Of a stretch of 64,000 bases of DNA, positions 36,259 to 44,739 are shown piece by piece. The DNA is from Microbacterium capsulatum. GTDB lineage: Bacteria > Actinomycetota > Actinomycetes > Actinomycetales > Microbacteriaceae. The stretch is taken from assembly GCF_030865425.1 (NCBI RefSeq), contig NZ_JAVFCB010000005.1:29974-93973 (forward strand), written 5' to 3'. Every line of letters begins with the position of its first letter. Position 1 is the stretch's first letter. Both the position numbers and the translations under genes were made by a program. The notes under the pieces are model-generated. The model did no database searches, was not told the origin of the DNA, and saw only the letters and a program-made list of their open reading frames with translations.

Positions 36259-36319
36259 GCTCGCTGGTCGCGACACGCCCTCATTCGGCCGGAGTGGCGA
36301 CGATTCGCGACCAGCGAGC
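36259..36319 (+). repeat. Family A palindromic repeat, copy 5 (forward)
   Basis: Identical to copy 4 and in direct orientation with it. A G-rich tract (GAAGAGGGGGGAGGCGG) follows. With the tandem repeat and copy 4 this accounts for 36096-36340; from there to 36458 the sequence is GGATCCG-rich with no gene. Confidence 0.97.
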
Positions 36320-36458
36320 GAAGAGGGGGGAGGCGGATCGGGCCGGCGGATCCGGCCGGCCGGCGGATCCGCCCGGGCGGAGGGCGGGCCGGAGAATGCC
36401 CGGGCGAACCCGCCGTCATACCCAGCCGGAGGAGAGTGCGCGCGAGTACGGTGGTCCC

Positions 36459-37127
36459 GTGCGGATCATCTCCTACAACCTGCGCAAGCACCGGGCTGCG
36501 CACGAGCTCGACGACCTCGTCGCGGGGCATGATCCTGACGTCCTCTGTCTGCAGGAGGGCGACACCGCCTCTCTCCCGGAGCGGGCGGGCGACCTCGTCC
36601 TCGCGCACACCACCCAGCGCAACCGGCTGGGGCTCGCGATCTACTACCGGGAGAGCGACTTCAAGCTCGTCGACTCCGCCACGGTCTCGGTGAAGAAGTC
36701 CCTGCACGACCATGTGCTGCGCCCCGCGCATGAGCGCCTGCTGGGAGTGCGGCTGCGCGACATCGACGCCGGCCGCGACTTCCTCATCGCCTCGCTGCAC
36801 GCCGCCCCGCTCACCGCGCGCAACGCGCTGCGCCGCGACCAGATCCGCGCCGCGCTCGCCGAGCTGTCCGAGCTCGGCTGGGGGCTGCCGCAGCTCATCG
36901 TCGGCGACTTCAACTACCCCGTGTTCAAGGAGCGCCTCTCCGAGCACATGCGCGACGTCGGCTACGAACTCGTGATGAGCGACCAGCACACGTACACCCG
37001 CTACCGGGTGTTCCGCGGCTTCTACGACTTCGCCGCGGCGTCGGGTTTCATCGTCGAGACGGTCCGCACGCTTCCGCAGGGCGAGTCCGACCACCTGCCG
37101 ATCCTCGTCACCGCGCACCCGAAGTAG
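36459..37127 (+). CDS. Endonuclease/exonuclease/phosphatase (EEP) family protein
   Basis: The 222-aa product has the EEP fold: Asn7 in ISYNLRKH, metal-binding Glu33 in LCLQEGD, then LIVGDFNYP, and SDHLPILV near the end. Family members hydrolyse phosphodiester or phosphomonoester bonds in DNA, RNA or small molecules; the substrate cannot be told. There is no signal peptide. GTG 36459 is used, with GGAGGAGAG further upstream. It is convergent with the TetR gene. Confidence 0.85.
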   Translation: MRIISYNLRKHRAAHELDDLVAGHDPDVLCLQEGDTASLPERAGDLVLAHTTQRNRLGLAIYYRESDFKLVDSATVSVKKSLHDHVLRPAHERLLGVRLRDIDAGRDFLIASLHAAPLTARNALRRDQIRAALAELSELGWGLPQLIVGDFNYPVFKERLSEHMRDVGYELVMSDQHTYTRYRVFRGFYDFAAASGFIVETVRTLPQGESDHLPILVTAHPK

Positions 37128-37148
37128 CCGGGAGCGGATCCGCCCGGA

Positions 37149-37769
37149 TCACCGCGCGTCGGCCGTCGCGAGGATCATCCGTGCCAGCCACGACTCGTAC
37201 TCGTCGACCGGCCAGCCCTGGTCGACGACGAGGTGCCGGTACCCCTCGACCGCGCCGACGGCCCAGATCCCCTCCGCGATCCGGTCGGCGTCGTCCTCGA
37301 TGCCCAGGATCGAGCGCACGAACCAAGCGATGTCGGCGAGGCGCCGCTCCGCCCCGTGCCGCATCGCGGCCGCGAGCTCCGGATCGTCGGCCGCCGCTGC
37401 GGCGCCGGCCGCGAGCAGGCGCCAGCTGGGTTCGTGCCCGCGGCGCGCGATCCCCGCGAGGACCGCGACGGCCTCGCCCCGGCTCGGCGTGCCGGTCAGC
37501 GCGTGGTTGCGGGACAGCGGGAAGTCGCCGTCGCTCGTCACGCGGTCGACGATCACGGCCGCGAGCAGACGCGACTTCGATCCGAAGTTCGCGAACACCG
37601 ACGCCTCGGACGCCCCGGCCGCCGCGGCGATCGTCCGGGTGCTCGTGCCGGCGTAGCCGCCCGCGACGAACAGTCCTGCGGCCGCGTCGAGGATCCGCGC
37701 GCGCGTCGCCTCCGACCGGGCGCGGCGAGTCGGCGATGCGTAGGGCCGCCTCTTGACGTCGTCGTCCAT
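37149..37769 (-). CDS. TetR family transcriptional regulator
   Basis: The 206-aa product has an N-terminal helix-turn-helix (ARILDAAAGLFVAGGYAGTSTRTIAAAAGASEASVFANFGSK). A variable helical ligand domain follows. ATG 37769 is given; an in-frame ATG at 37781 is equally possible, and neither has a clear ribosome-binding site. It is divergent from the hydrolase gene at 37824 with only 54 nt between starts, which holds two palindromes. It therefore probably represses itself and the hydrolase. Confidence 0.9.
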   Translation of the reverse strand: MDDDVKRRPYASPTRRARSEATRARILDAAAGLFVAGGYAGTSTRTIAAAAGASEASVFANFGSKSRLLAAVIVDRVTSDGDFPLSRNHALTGTPSRGEAVAVLAGIARRGHEPSWRLLAAGAAAAADDPELAAAMRHGAERRLADIAWFVRSILGIEDDADRIAEGIWAVGAVEGYRHLVVDQGWPVDEYESWLARMILATADAR

Positions 37770-37783
37770 CGGGGCGATCATAG

Positions 37784-37807
37784 TCGATATTCGATGAGTA
37801 TTGCTCA
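37784..37807. promoter_or_regulatory. Candidate TetR operator
   Basis: Two adjacent short palindromes, TCGATATTCGA (37784-37794) and TGAGTATTGCTCA (37795-37807), fill the short divergent spacer. This stretch is AT-rich, unlike its surroundings, and probably also contains the promoters of both genes. Confidence 0.5.
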
Positions 37808-37823
37808 ATGAAAAGAGCGCATC

Positions 37824-38762
37824 ATGGATGCCACCGCCTTCGCACGGATGCAGTCGCTCGCCTACGCCGGCTACGGCCTCGAACCCGAGACGCGCTTCGT
37901 GGATCTCCCGGACCCGCGCATGCGGGCGTGCCTGCACGAGGTCGGGCAGGGCGATCCCGTCGTCCTCCTGCATGGCGGCAACAGCGTCGCAGCGTCCTGG
38001 CTGCCGCTGCTTCCCGCCCTCGCCGACGAGCATCGGCTGATCCTGCCGGACCGCCCGGGGTGCGGGCTCAGCGGTCCGTTCGACTACCGCGGGGTCGACC
38101 TGCGCGCCCACGGCGCCGCCTTCGTCGAGCGGCTACTCGATGGGCTCGGGCTCGATCGTGCGCCGCTCGTGGGCAACTCGATGGGCGGCTACTTCGCCCT
38201 CGCCTTCGCGATCGCCCATCCCGAGCGGGTGGCGCGGCTCGTGCTGCTCGGCGAGCCGGCCGGATCCTCCGCCCGTGCGGTGCTCTTCCACCGTCTCGTG
38301 GGGACGCGCGGCGTGAACTCCCTGCTGTACCGGACGGCGCTGCGGCCGCCCCGCGATGCCGCCGGCCTGCGCGCGGGCTGGGCGCGCGCAGGCCTCGTCG
38401 CGGATCCGAGCCGCGTCCCGGACGCGCTCGGCGTCTGTCTCGCCGCCGGCGCGCGGCTGCCGTGGGCGGTGCGCGGCTGGACGACGATGGTCGAGCGGGT
38501 CTTCGTGCCGCCGGGCGGCGGGCTGTTCGCGCGCGAACTGCGGGCGACCCGCGCGCTCGTCCCCGAGCTCGGGCGGATCGACTGTCCTGTCCTGTTCCTC
38601 TGGGGCTCGCAGGATCCGCTGGGTGCTCCCGACGTCGGGCGCGGGATCGCGGCGCGGCTGCCCGACGCCCGTCTCGTCGAGGTCGAGGACGCCGGGCACC
38701 TGCCGTGGATCGATCAGCCCGAGCTGTGCGGGACGGCCGTCGCCGAGTTCCTCGCCGGCTGA
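37824..38762 (+). CDS. Alpha/beta-fold hydrolase
   Basis: The 312-aa product has the oxyanion-hole HGG (LLHGGNSVAASW), the nucleophile elbow GNSMGG with Ser119, an acidic residue in LFLWGSQDPLG, and the catalytic His in DAGHLPW. A helical cap (about residues 150-240) lies between. Substrate unknown; the divergent TetR regulator suggests induction by a small lipophilic compound. AAAAGAGCGCATC precedes the ATG. Confidence 0.88.
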   Translation: MDATAFARMQSLAYAGYGLEPETRFVDLPDPRMRACLHEVGQGDPVVLLHGGNSVAASWLPLLPALADEHRLILPDRPGCGLSGPFDYRGVDLRAHGAAFVERLLDGLGLDRAPLVGNSMGGYFALAFAIAHPERVARLVLLGEPAGSSARAVLFHRLVGTRGVNSLLYRTALRPPRDAAGLRAGWARAGLVADPSRVPDALGVCLAAGARLPWAVRGWTTMVERVFVPPGGGLFARELRATRALVPELGRIDCPVLFLWGSQDPLGAPDVGRGIAARLPDARLVEVEDAGHLPWIDQPELCGTAVAEFLAG

Positions 38763-38860
38763 ACGCGGCCGAGCCGGGGATGCCGATCGTTCACCCGCTC
38801 GTCGCCGATGCGTCGCCCGGATTCCGCGTGCCGGTGAGGAGAGCGGGGTGAGGTGTCCTC

Positions 38861-40171
38861 ATGCGGATGTCTGTGATCGGCTGCGGGTACCTGGGAGCCG
38901 TGCACGCGGCGGCGATGGCGTCGATCGGGCACGAGGTGGTCGGCATCGACACGGATCCCGCGAAGGTCGCGGACCTGGCGGCCGGCAGCGCCCCGTTCTT
39001 CGAGCCGCACCTCGACGAGCTTCTCGCGAGCGGTGTCGCCTCCGGGCGGCTCACGTTCTCGGGGGACTTCGCGGACGTCGCCGGATCCCGGGTGCACTTC
39101 CTGGCCGTCGGCACGCCGCAGCTGCCGGACTCCTCGGCCGCCGATCTGCGGCACGTGCACGCCGCGCTCGCCGCCCTCGTCCCGCACCTGCGCCCCGGCG
39201 ACGTCGTCGCGGGCAAGTCCACGGTCCCGGTCGGCACCGCCGCCGCGCTGCGGGGCGCGATCGAGGCCGCGGGGGCGACGCTGGTGTGGAACCCCGAGTT
39301 CCTCCGCGAGGGGTGGGCGGTGCAGGACACGCTGCACCCGGACCGCCTCGTCGTCGGCGCGGCCGACGACGAGGCCGGCCGGCGGGCGACCGATGTGCTC
39401 CGGGAGGTGTTCGCCGATTCGATCGCCGGCGGCAGCCCGTTCATCGCCACGGACCTCGCCACGGCCGAGCTCGTGAAGGGCGCGGCCAACGCGTTCCTCG
39501 CCACCAAGATCTCCTTCATCAACGCGATGGCGGAGATCGCCGAGGCCGCCGGCGCCGACGTGACCCTGCTCGCCGACGCGATCGGGCACGACACCCGCAT
39601 CGGGCGGCGCTTCCTGGGTGCGGGGATCGGGTTCGGCGGCGGTTGCCTGCCGAAGGACATCCGCGCGTTCGCGGCCCGCGCCGAGGAGCTCGGCCGCGGG
39701 GGATCCGTCGGGTTCCTCCGCGAGGTCGACGCGATCAACCTGCGCCGCCGCGAGCACGCCGTCCGGCTCGTCGTCGATGCGTTCGGCGGCAGCGTCGTCG
39801 GGCGGCGCATCACGATGCTCGGCGCCGCGTTCAAGCCGTACAGCGACGACGTCCGGGATTCGCCGGCCCTGGAGGTCGCGATCCGGCTGCGCGGTCTCGG
39901 CGCGGACGTCGTCGTGACGGATCCGGAGGCGATCGCGAACGCGCGCGCCGTGCACCCGCAGCTGAGGTACGTCGCCGACCGCGACGAGGCGCTGCCCGGC
40001 GCCGATGCGATCGTCCTCGTCACGGAGTGGGATCTGTACCGCCGTGAGCTGGCGCCCGAGCACGCGTCCGCGCTGATGCCGGGGCGGATCGTCGTGGACG
40101 GCCGGAACTGCCTCGATCCGGCGGCCTGGCGCGCCGCCGGATGGACGTATCTGGGCATGGGCCGCCCGTAG
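38861..40171 (+). CDS. UDP-glucose 6-dehydrogenase
   Basis: The 436-aa enzyme oxidises UDP-glucose to UDP-glucuronate with NAD+. The N-terminal Rossmann motif is VIGCGYLGAVHA. The substrate-domain Lys in ELVKGAANAFLATKISFINA and the catalytic Cys262 in GFGGGCLPKD are intact, as is the C-terminal domain start MLGAAFKPYSDDVRDSPAL. UDP-mannose or UDP-GlcNAc dehydrogenase would be the alternatives. It lies at the left edge of the polysaccharide locus and could supply uronic acid, but is convergent with the DUF4012 gene rather than in the main operon. Confidence 0.9.
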   Translation: MRMSVIGCGYLGAVHAAAMASIGHEVVGIDTDPAKVADLAAGSAPFFEPHLDELLASGVASGRLTFSGDFADVAGSRVHFLAVGTPQLPDSSAADLRHVHAALAALVPHLRPGDVVAGKSTVPVGTAAALRGAIEAAGATLVWNPEFLREGWAVQDTLHPDRLVVGAADDEAGRRATDVLREVFADSIAGGSPFIATDLATAELVKGAANAFLATKISFINAMAEIAEAAGADVTLLADAIGHDTRIGRRFLGAGIGFGGGCLPKDIRAFAARAEELGRGGSVGFLREVDAINLRRREHAVRLVVDAFGGSVVGRRITMLGAAFKPYSDDVRDSPALEVAIRLRGLGADVVVTDPEAIANARAVHPQLRYVADRDEALPGADAIVLVTEWDLYRRELAPEHASALMPGRIVVDGRNCLDPAAWRAAGWTYLGMGRP

Positions 40172-40192
40172 GCCGTCGTCCGGAAGCGCCCG

Positions 40193-42112
40193 CTACTTCT
40201 TCGCCGGCGCGCAGCCCGGGGTATCGAGCGCGACCGGGGTCGGCTTCACCATGGGCGTGTGACGCACCTCGAGCGGCCCGTACCCGCCGGCCGGTGCGTC
40301 GAACGACGCGACGACGGTCGCCGTCTGCCCCGGGCGGGTGAGCACGTTCACCTTCACGGCGGTGCGGCCCAGGTGCGGCTGCCCCGTGGCGGAGACCGGC
40401 TGGCCGTCGACGGTGACGCCGGTGAGGCGTGAGCCGACCGGGCCGTACAGGTACACGTCGGTCGAGACGTCGCCCCGGGGGAAGTAGTGCCCGGGCGAGA
40501 TGAACTCCGGCAGGCCGGCGACGGCTCCCGGATCGAGGGTGTTCTGCAGCGTCACCGTGGTGCGGAACGTCGGCGCCGCGCCCTTCTGGCACTGCGTGCT
40601 CGACGCGGCGATCCCCATCTGCATGTAGTAGTCGAGCTTGCCCTCGGTGACATCGTCGAGGTAGACGCCCAGGTCGGTGGTCTTGGTGTTGTCGGCGGGC
40701 ATGTTGCCGCCGACCGGGGTGCCGGCGAGCAGGTCGGCCTGTGCCTTGTCGCTGGGGGAGTACATCAGACGTCCCTCGTTCGCCGCCTGGGTGAGCGCGG
40801 TCAGCAGCGCTTTCGGATCCGCATGCGTGGTCAGCAGCGCCTGGAACACGCTCTGCGCGGCGGCGGCGAAGAATGCGTCCTGCGTCTCCGGATCAGGGTA
40901 TTTCGCGTAGACCTGGTTGAGCAGCAGCGGCACCGCGTCGTCGGCGGTGAGCACGTCGCCGAAGGGCGGCGGCATCGTCACCGGGCCGATCGCCCGCAGC
41001 ACGTAGCTCAGCGCGACCGGATCCACCGACGCGACCGCGTCGACCGGGGTGCCGAAGGACTCCGCCCAGAAGGCCCGCACGATCTGCGCCGTCTCGCTGA
41101 AGTCGGGCGAGAGCGTGGTGTCCTGGATGTAGCGGCCGATCTTCGTGCCGTACAGGGCGACAGTCTGCGGGTTCACAGCGATGATCGGATCCGGGCGGCC
41201 GTTCTTGAAGTCGCCGGTTCCCGCCTGCTGCGTGAGAGTGATCCTGCCGTTCACAGCGGTCAGCATCGCGATCGCAGCGGGGTTGCCGCCGGTCCCGCGC
41301 GACTCGGCGTTGTTCTGGAAGATGAGCAGGTAGTGCTGGGGGCCGTTCACGCCGAGGGCCTTGGTCAGGATCGTGAGCGCGTTGTGCACGGGAGTGACGA
41401 CGGGCTCGATCTTCGCCATGGCGGCGTCCAGCCTGGCGACGCCGCTGGCGACCGGGGCGACGAGGGCCGAACGGTCGAGCTTGTCGAGACTCGCGCGGAT
41501 GCGGGTCACGCTCTTGTCCGCGGTCTCGATCGTCCCGGCCAGAGCCGTGAGGTTGGCGACGTCGATGCCGCCGTTCTTCGGCATGAGCGCGTCCAGGTTG
41601 ATCGCGGTGAGCGGCGTGATCGCGTTGTCGACGAGGTCGTTGACGGACCCGGCGAGCACCCGCACCGCGGTGAGGTTGGGGCCGGCGACCGGCACCCACT
41701 CGACGTTCTTCCACAGCGTGCCGCTGGTCTTGCTCTGCGCCATGGCGGTCAGATGCGAGATCTGCGCGATCGTGGCCCTGGCCGTCGCCGTGTCTCCGGC
41801 GAGCATGTCCTTCTGCACCTGGTCGACGAGCGGGATCGCCTTCTCGAGATCCGCCTTCGCCGACATCGCCTGGTCGTAGAGGTGCTTCGCGACGAGAGCG
41901 CCCGCGCCCGCGACGGCGAGGAGCACCAGCAGGATCGAGATCGGGACCCAGAAGCGTGCGCTCTTCAGGAGGGGGCGGCGCGGCCTGCGCCGTCCTCCCT
42001 TCCCGGAAACGCCGGAGTCATCGGATTCGTCCTGAGGGCTCGCGAGGAGATCGTCCGATCCGGGGGCCGGATCGGAGTCGGCGACCTTGCTCTCCTTGCG
42101 GCGGGAGCTCAC
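40193..42112 (-). CDS. DUF4012 membrane-anchored protein (left copy)
   Basis: The 639-aa product has a charged cytoplasmic tail (1-50), one membrane helix (about 54-75) and a large outside domain of the DUF4012 type. Family segments include YLLIFQNNAESRGTGGNPA, VDAVASVDPVALSYVLRAIGPV, and PLEVRHTPMVKPTP near the end. The function is unknown; family members often lie beside surface polysaccharide genes. GTG 42112 is used. It is a diverged paralogue of the gene at 58068, in opposite orientation, and the two flank the polysaccharide operon. Confidence 0.88.
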   Translation of the reverse strand: MSSRRKESKVADSDPAPGSDDLLASPQDESDDSGVSGKGGRRRPRRPLLKSARFWVPISILLVLLAVAGAGALVAKHLYDQAMSAKADLEKAIPLVDQVQKDMLAGDTATARATIAQISHLTAMAQSKTSGTLWKNVEWVPVAGPNLTAVRVLAGSVNDLVDNAITPLTAINLDALMPKNGGIDVANLTALAGTIETADKSVTRIRASLDKLDRSALVAPVASGVARLDAAMAKIEPVVTPVHNALTILTKALGVNGPQHYLLIFQNNAESRGTGGNPAAIAMLTAVNGRITLTQQAGTGDFKNGRPDPIIAVNPQTVALYGTKIGRYIQDTTLSPDFSETAQIVRAFWAESFGTPVDAVASVDPVALSYVLRAIGPVTMPPPFGDVLTADDAVPLLLNQVYAKYPDPETQDAFFAAAAQSVFQALLTTHADPKALLTALTQAANEGRLMYSPSDKAQADLLAGTPVGGNMPADNTKTTDLGVYLDDVTEGKLDYYMQMGIAASSTQCQKGAAPTFRTTVTLQNTLDPGAVAGLPEFISPGHYFPRGDVSTDVYLYGPVGSRLTGVTVDGQPVSATGQPHLGRTAVKVNVLTRPGQTATVVASFDAPAGGYGPLEVRHTPMVKPTPVALDTPGCAPAKK

Positions 42113-42216
42113 GGCTCGATTCTAGAGAAGAGAGCGAGGAGAACACTCGGCCAGAACTACGTTCTTCATAATCATGGAATATCGGCCAGCTGGGGGGCTC
42201 TGCAGGGCTTGAGGTC

Positions 42217-42745
42217 TCAGCCGACGAAGCCGTTCGGGTTCTGCGACTGCCAGCGCCAGCCGTCGCGGGCCATCTCGGCGAGGCCGCGGGCCGCCTTCCA
42301 GCCGAGCTCGGTCTCGGCGCGGGTGGTGTCGGCCCAGCTCTGCGGGAGATCGCCCTCGCGGCGCGGCACGACCGAGTACGGGATGGGCCGGCCGGTCGAA
42401 GACTCGAACGCGGCGATCATCTGGGTGACCGAGGTGCCGACCCCGGTGCCGAGGTTCCAGGCGCGGGATCCGTCGACCTGGTCCAGTTTCTCCAGTGCGG
42501 CGACGTGCCCTTCGGCGAGGTCGACGACGTGGATGTAGTCGCGTTCGCCGCTGCCGTCGGCGGACGGGTAGTCGTCGCCTGCTGGAGTGGGCGCCGACTG
42601 AGTTGAAGCAGCGCAGCAGAGCGATGAGCCACCCGGGCTCCGCGGCCGCGATGTCCGAGAGGATTCGCTCGAGCATCGCCTTGGTCATGCCGTACGAGTT
42701 GGTCGCGTCGAGGTCTCCGCCGTCCTCCTTGTACGACGGGTGCGG
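42217..42745 (-). pseudogene. UDP-glucose 4-epimerase remnant
   Basis: Two GalE-like fragments lie in different frames. The upstream one (about 42585-42745) reads [26 protein letters not shown] then [10 protein letters not shown], covering the YxxxK region. The downstream one (42217 to about 42577) reads [23 protein letters not shown] and runs to the normal C-terminus ([13 protein letters not shown]). About 30 codons that normally join them are missing, with a frame change at the junction near 42578. The N-terminal 130 or so residues, including the NAD-binding GxxGxxG, are absent. The gene is dead. It marks the left edge of the polysaccharide operon. Confidence 0.88.
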
Positions 42746-42796
42746 CCTTGTTCGACGGTGCGGCCGGCGCGGCGGCCCAGACGATTCTCCCAGCAG

Positions 42797-42813
42797 TCTC
42801 CCAGTATGGGAGA
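42797..42813. promoter_or_regulatory. Palindrome upstream of the polysaccharide operon
   Basis: TCTCCC-AGTAT-GGGAGA is a 6-bp inverted repeat with a 5-nt centre, followed by AATATC. A partial extra TTCTCCC lies 11 nt to the left. It sits 70 nt before the first operon gene in an AT-richer patch and may be an operator or part of the operon promoter. Confidence 0.4.
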
Positions 42814-42882
42814 ATATCGGTGCGCGCGCGTTCGATGAAGAGGAGTCGTGACCGTCTCGCGCTCGATGATTGGAGTGGAACG

Positions 42883-44739
42883 GTGAGCTCGGAAAGGTTC
42901 GACGCGGCGGCCGGAGGCATTCGCATTCCGTTGCAGCCGCGGCGCAGACGGGGGCTGATGGCCGCTCTTGACGCAATGGCCTGGGTCATCGGCACTCTCC
43001 TCGCCGTAACACTGCGTCTGGACTTCACGCTCCCGCTGCGCGGATGGGCCGCGACGATTCTGCTCGGCGTGATCGCCGCGACGATCCAGCTCGCGGTCGG
43101 CTACTATGTCGCGCTGTATCGAGGACGGTACGCCTTCGGCTCGTTCGAGGTCGTGCGCACCCTTGCTTTCATCGTGCTGGGAATCGCGGCCGTGCTCTCG
43201 CTCCTCGTGGTGCCGTACGGCCGCGAGATCGGGGTGCCGCGTGCGACGATGCTGCTGGCGGGCCCGTTCGTGCTGCTGCTCATCTTCGGTGTGCGCTATC
43301 TTTCGCGGTTCGCGGTCGAGCGGGCACGAAAGCCCGGCAACACCGCGGAACGCGCGCTCATCGTCGGCGCGGGCTACGTAGGTGATCGCCTGGTGCACAC
43401 GATCCTCACCGATCCGGTGTCACCGATCCGTCCGGTCGGGCTCATCGACGACGACCCCGCGAAGCGCAATCTGCGTCTCCGTGGCGTCCCCGTGCTCGGG
43501 CGCACCGGCCAGCTTGCCGAGATCGCCCAGCAGAGTGGGGCAACACGGTTGGTGATCGCGCTCGGGAATGCGGACAGCGTGGTGCTGCGCAGGCTGAGCG
43601 ATGCGGCCGACGCCGCCGGACTCGCCGTATCTGTCACCCCGACCGTCACCGATCTCACGATAGATGCGCGTGCGAAAGTGGACGTGCGCGACATCGACAT
43701 CGAAGACCTCATCGGTCGGCACCCTGTCGACACCAATGTCGAGCTGATCGCGGGCTACATCACCGGCAAGCGCGTGCTGGTCACAGGAGCGGGAGGATCC
43801 ATCGGGACGGAGCTCTGCCGCCAGCTCGCGAAGTACGGGCCCGCCGAGCTGATCATGCTGGATCGTGACGAGACGGGCCTGCAGGCCGCGCAGCTCGGGA
43901 CTTCGGGGAACGGCCTGCTCGACTCGAAAGAGGTAGTGCTTGCAGACATCCGCGAGGCGGCCGTGCTGAACGCCATCTTCGACGAGCGCCGGCCCGAGGT
44001 CGTGTTCCACGCCGCGGCGCTCAAACATCTTCCGATGCTCGAACAGTATCCGGACGAGGCGTGGAAGACAAACGTTGTTGGATCCCTCAACGTGCTACAG
44101 GCCGCGCGACGGGTCGGAGTGAGTCACTTCGTCAATGTCTCGACCGACAAGGCGGCTAATCCCACGAGTGTGCTAGGCCATTCCAAGCGGGTCGCCGAGA
44201 AGCTCACCGCCTGGGCGGGCGAAGAGACCGGCATGCAGTATCTCTCGGTGCGATTCGGCAACGTGATCGGCAGCAGGGGATCGATGCTGCCGACCTTCCA
44301 GAGGCTGATAGCGGAAGATAAGCCGATCACGGTCACACATCCCGACGCCACCCGCTACTTCATGACCATCCCCGAGGCGTGCCAGCTCGTGATCCAGGCG
44401 GGGGGAATCGGCCGAGCGGGCGAGGTGCTCATCCTCGACATGGGTGAGCCGGTGTCGATTCTCGAGGTCGCCGAGCGGATGATCACGATGTCGGGCAAGA
44501 AGATCGAGATCGTGTTCACCGGCCTCCGCCATGGCGAGAAGCTTCATGAGGAGCTAGTGGGCGATCGGGAGCGGCTCGAGCGTCCGTTCCACCCGCAGAT
44601 CTCGCACACGCACGCTGACGTGATCAGCCCGGAACGGCTAGACATCCACGGCTGGAAGGCGCGAATGGCGGAGAAGCCGCGTAACAGCGACACATTGGTG
44701 ATCGACTCGATCGTTACTGAGGAGGCCGCGCGTGGCTGA
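42883..44739 (+). CDS. Membrane-bound UDP-sugar 4,6-dehydratase (PglF/FlaA1/CapD-like)
   Basis: The 618-aa product has four N-terminal membrane helices (about residues 27-140), a first nucleotide-binding region ([13 protein letters not shown]) and the dehydratase Rossmann domain from about 305 ([18 protein letters not shown]). The catalytic region [16 protein letters not shown] has Leu where long dehydratases have Met in MxxxK, and where ordinary SDRs have Tyr. It would convert UDP-GlcNAc to the 4-keto-6-deoxy sugar. GTG 42883 has GGAG about 7 nt upstream; ATG 42835 is an alternative. It is the first gene of the operon, overlapping the aminotransferase by 8 nt. Confidence 0.9.
   Translation: MSSERFDAAAGGIRIPLQPRRRRGLMAALDAMAWVIGTLLAVTLRLDFTLPLRGWAATILLGVIAATIQLAVGYYVALYRGRYAFGSFEVVRTLAFIVLGIAAVLSLLVVPYGREIGVPRATMLLAGPFVLLLIFGVRYLSRFAVERARKPGNTAERALIVGAGYVGDRLVHTILTDPVSPIRPVGLIDDDPAKRNLRLRGVPVLGRTGQLAEIAQQSGATRLVIALGNADSVVLRRLSDAADAAGLAVSVTPTVTDLTIDARAKVDVRDIDIEDLIGRHPVDTNVELIAGYITGKRVLVTGAGGSIGTELCRQLAKYGPAELIMLDRDETGLQAAQLGTSGNGLLDSKEVVLADIREAAVLNAIFDERRPEVVFHAAALKHLPMLEQYPDEAWKTNVVGSLNVLQAARRVGVSHFVNVSTDKAANPTSVLGHSKRVAEKLTAWAGEETGMQYLSVRFGNVIGSRGSMLPTFQRLIAEDKPITVTHPDATRYFMTIPEACQLVIQAGGIGRAGEVLILDMGEPVSILEVAERMITMSGKKIEIVFTGLRHGEKLHEELVGDRERLERPFHPQISHTHADVISPERLDIHGWKARMAEKPRNSDTLVIDSIVTEEAARG

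Noticed and set aside
10632..36319. Family A and B repeats as a CRISPR array
   Set aside because: The copies are kilobases apart, have internal dyad symmetry and are not separated by regular spacers. Only copies 4 and 5 are close, and no cas genes are present.
35000..37118. Upstream extension of the acyl-CoA ligase frame across truA and the repeats
   Set aside because: The frame is open by chance in GC-rich sequence. The ATG at 35000 with AAGGAG and the family N-terminus fix the true start, and truA is unmistakable on the other strand.
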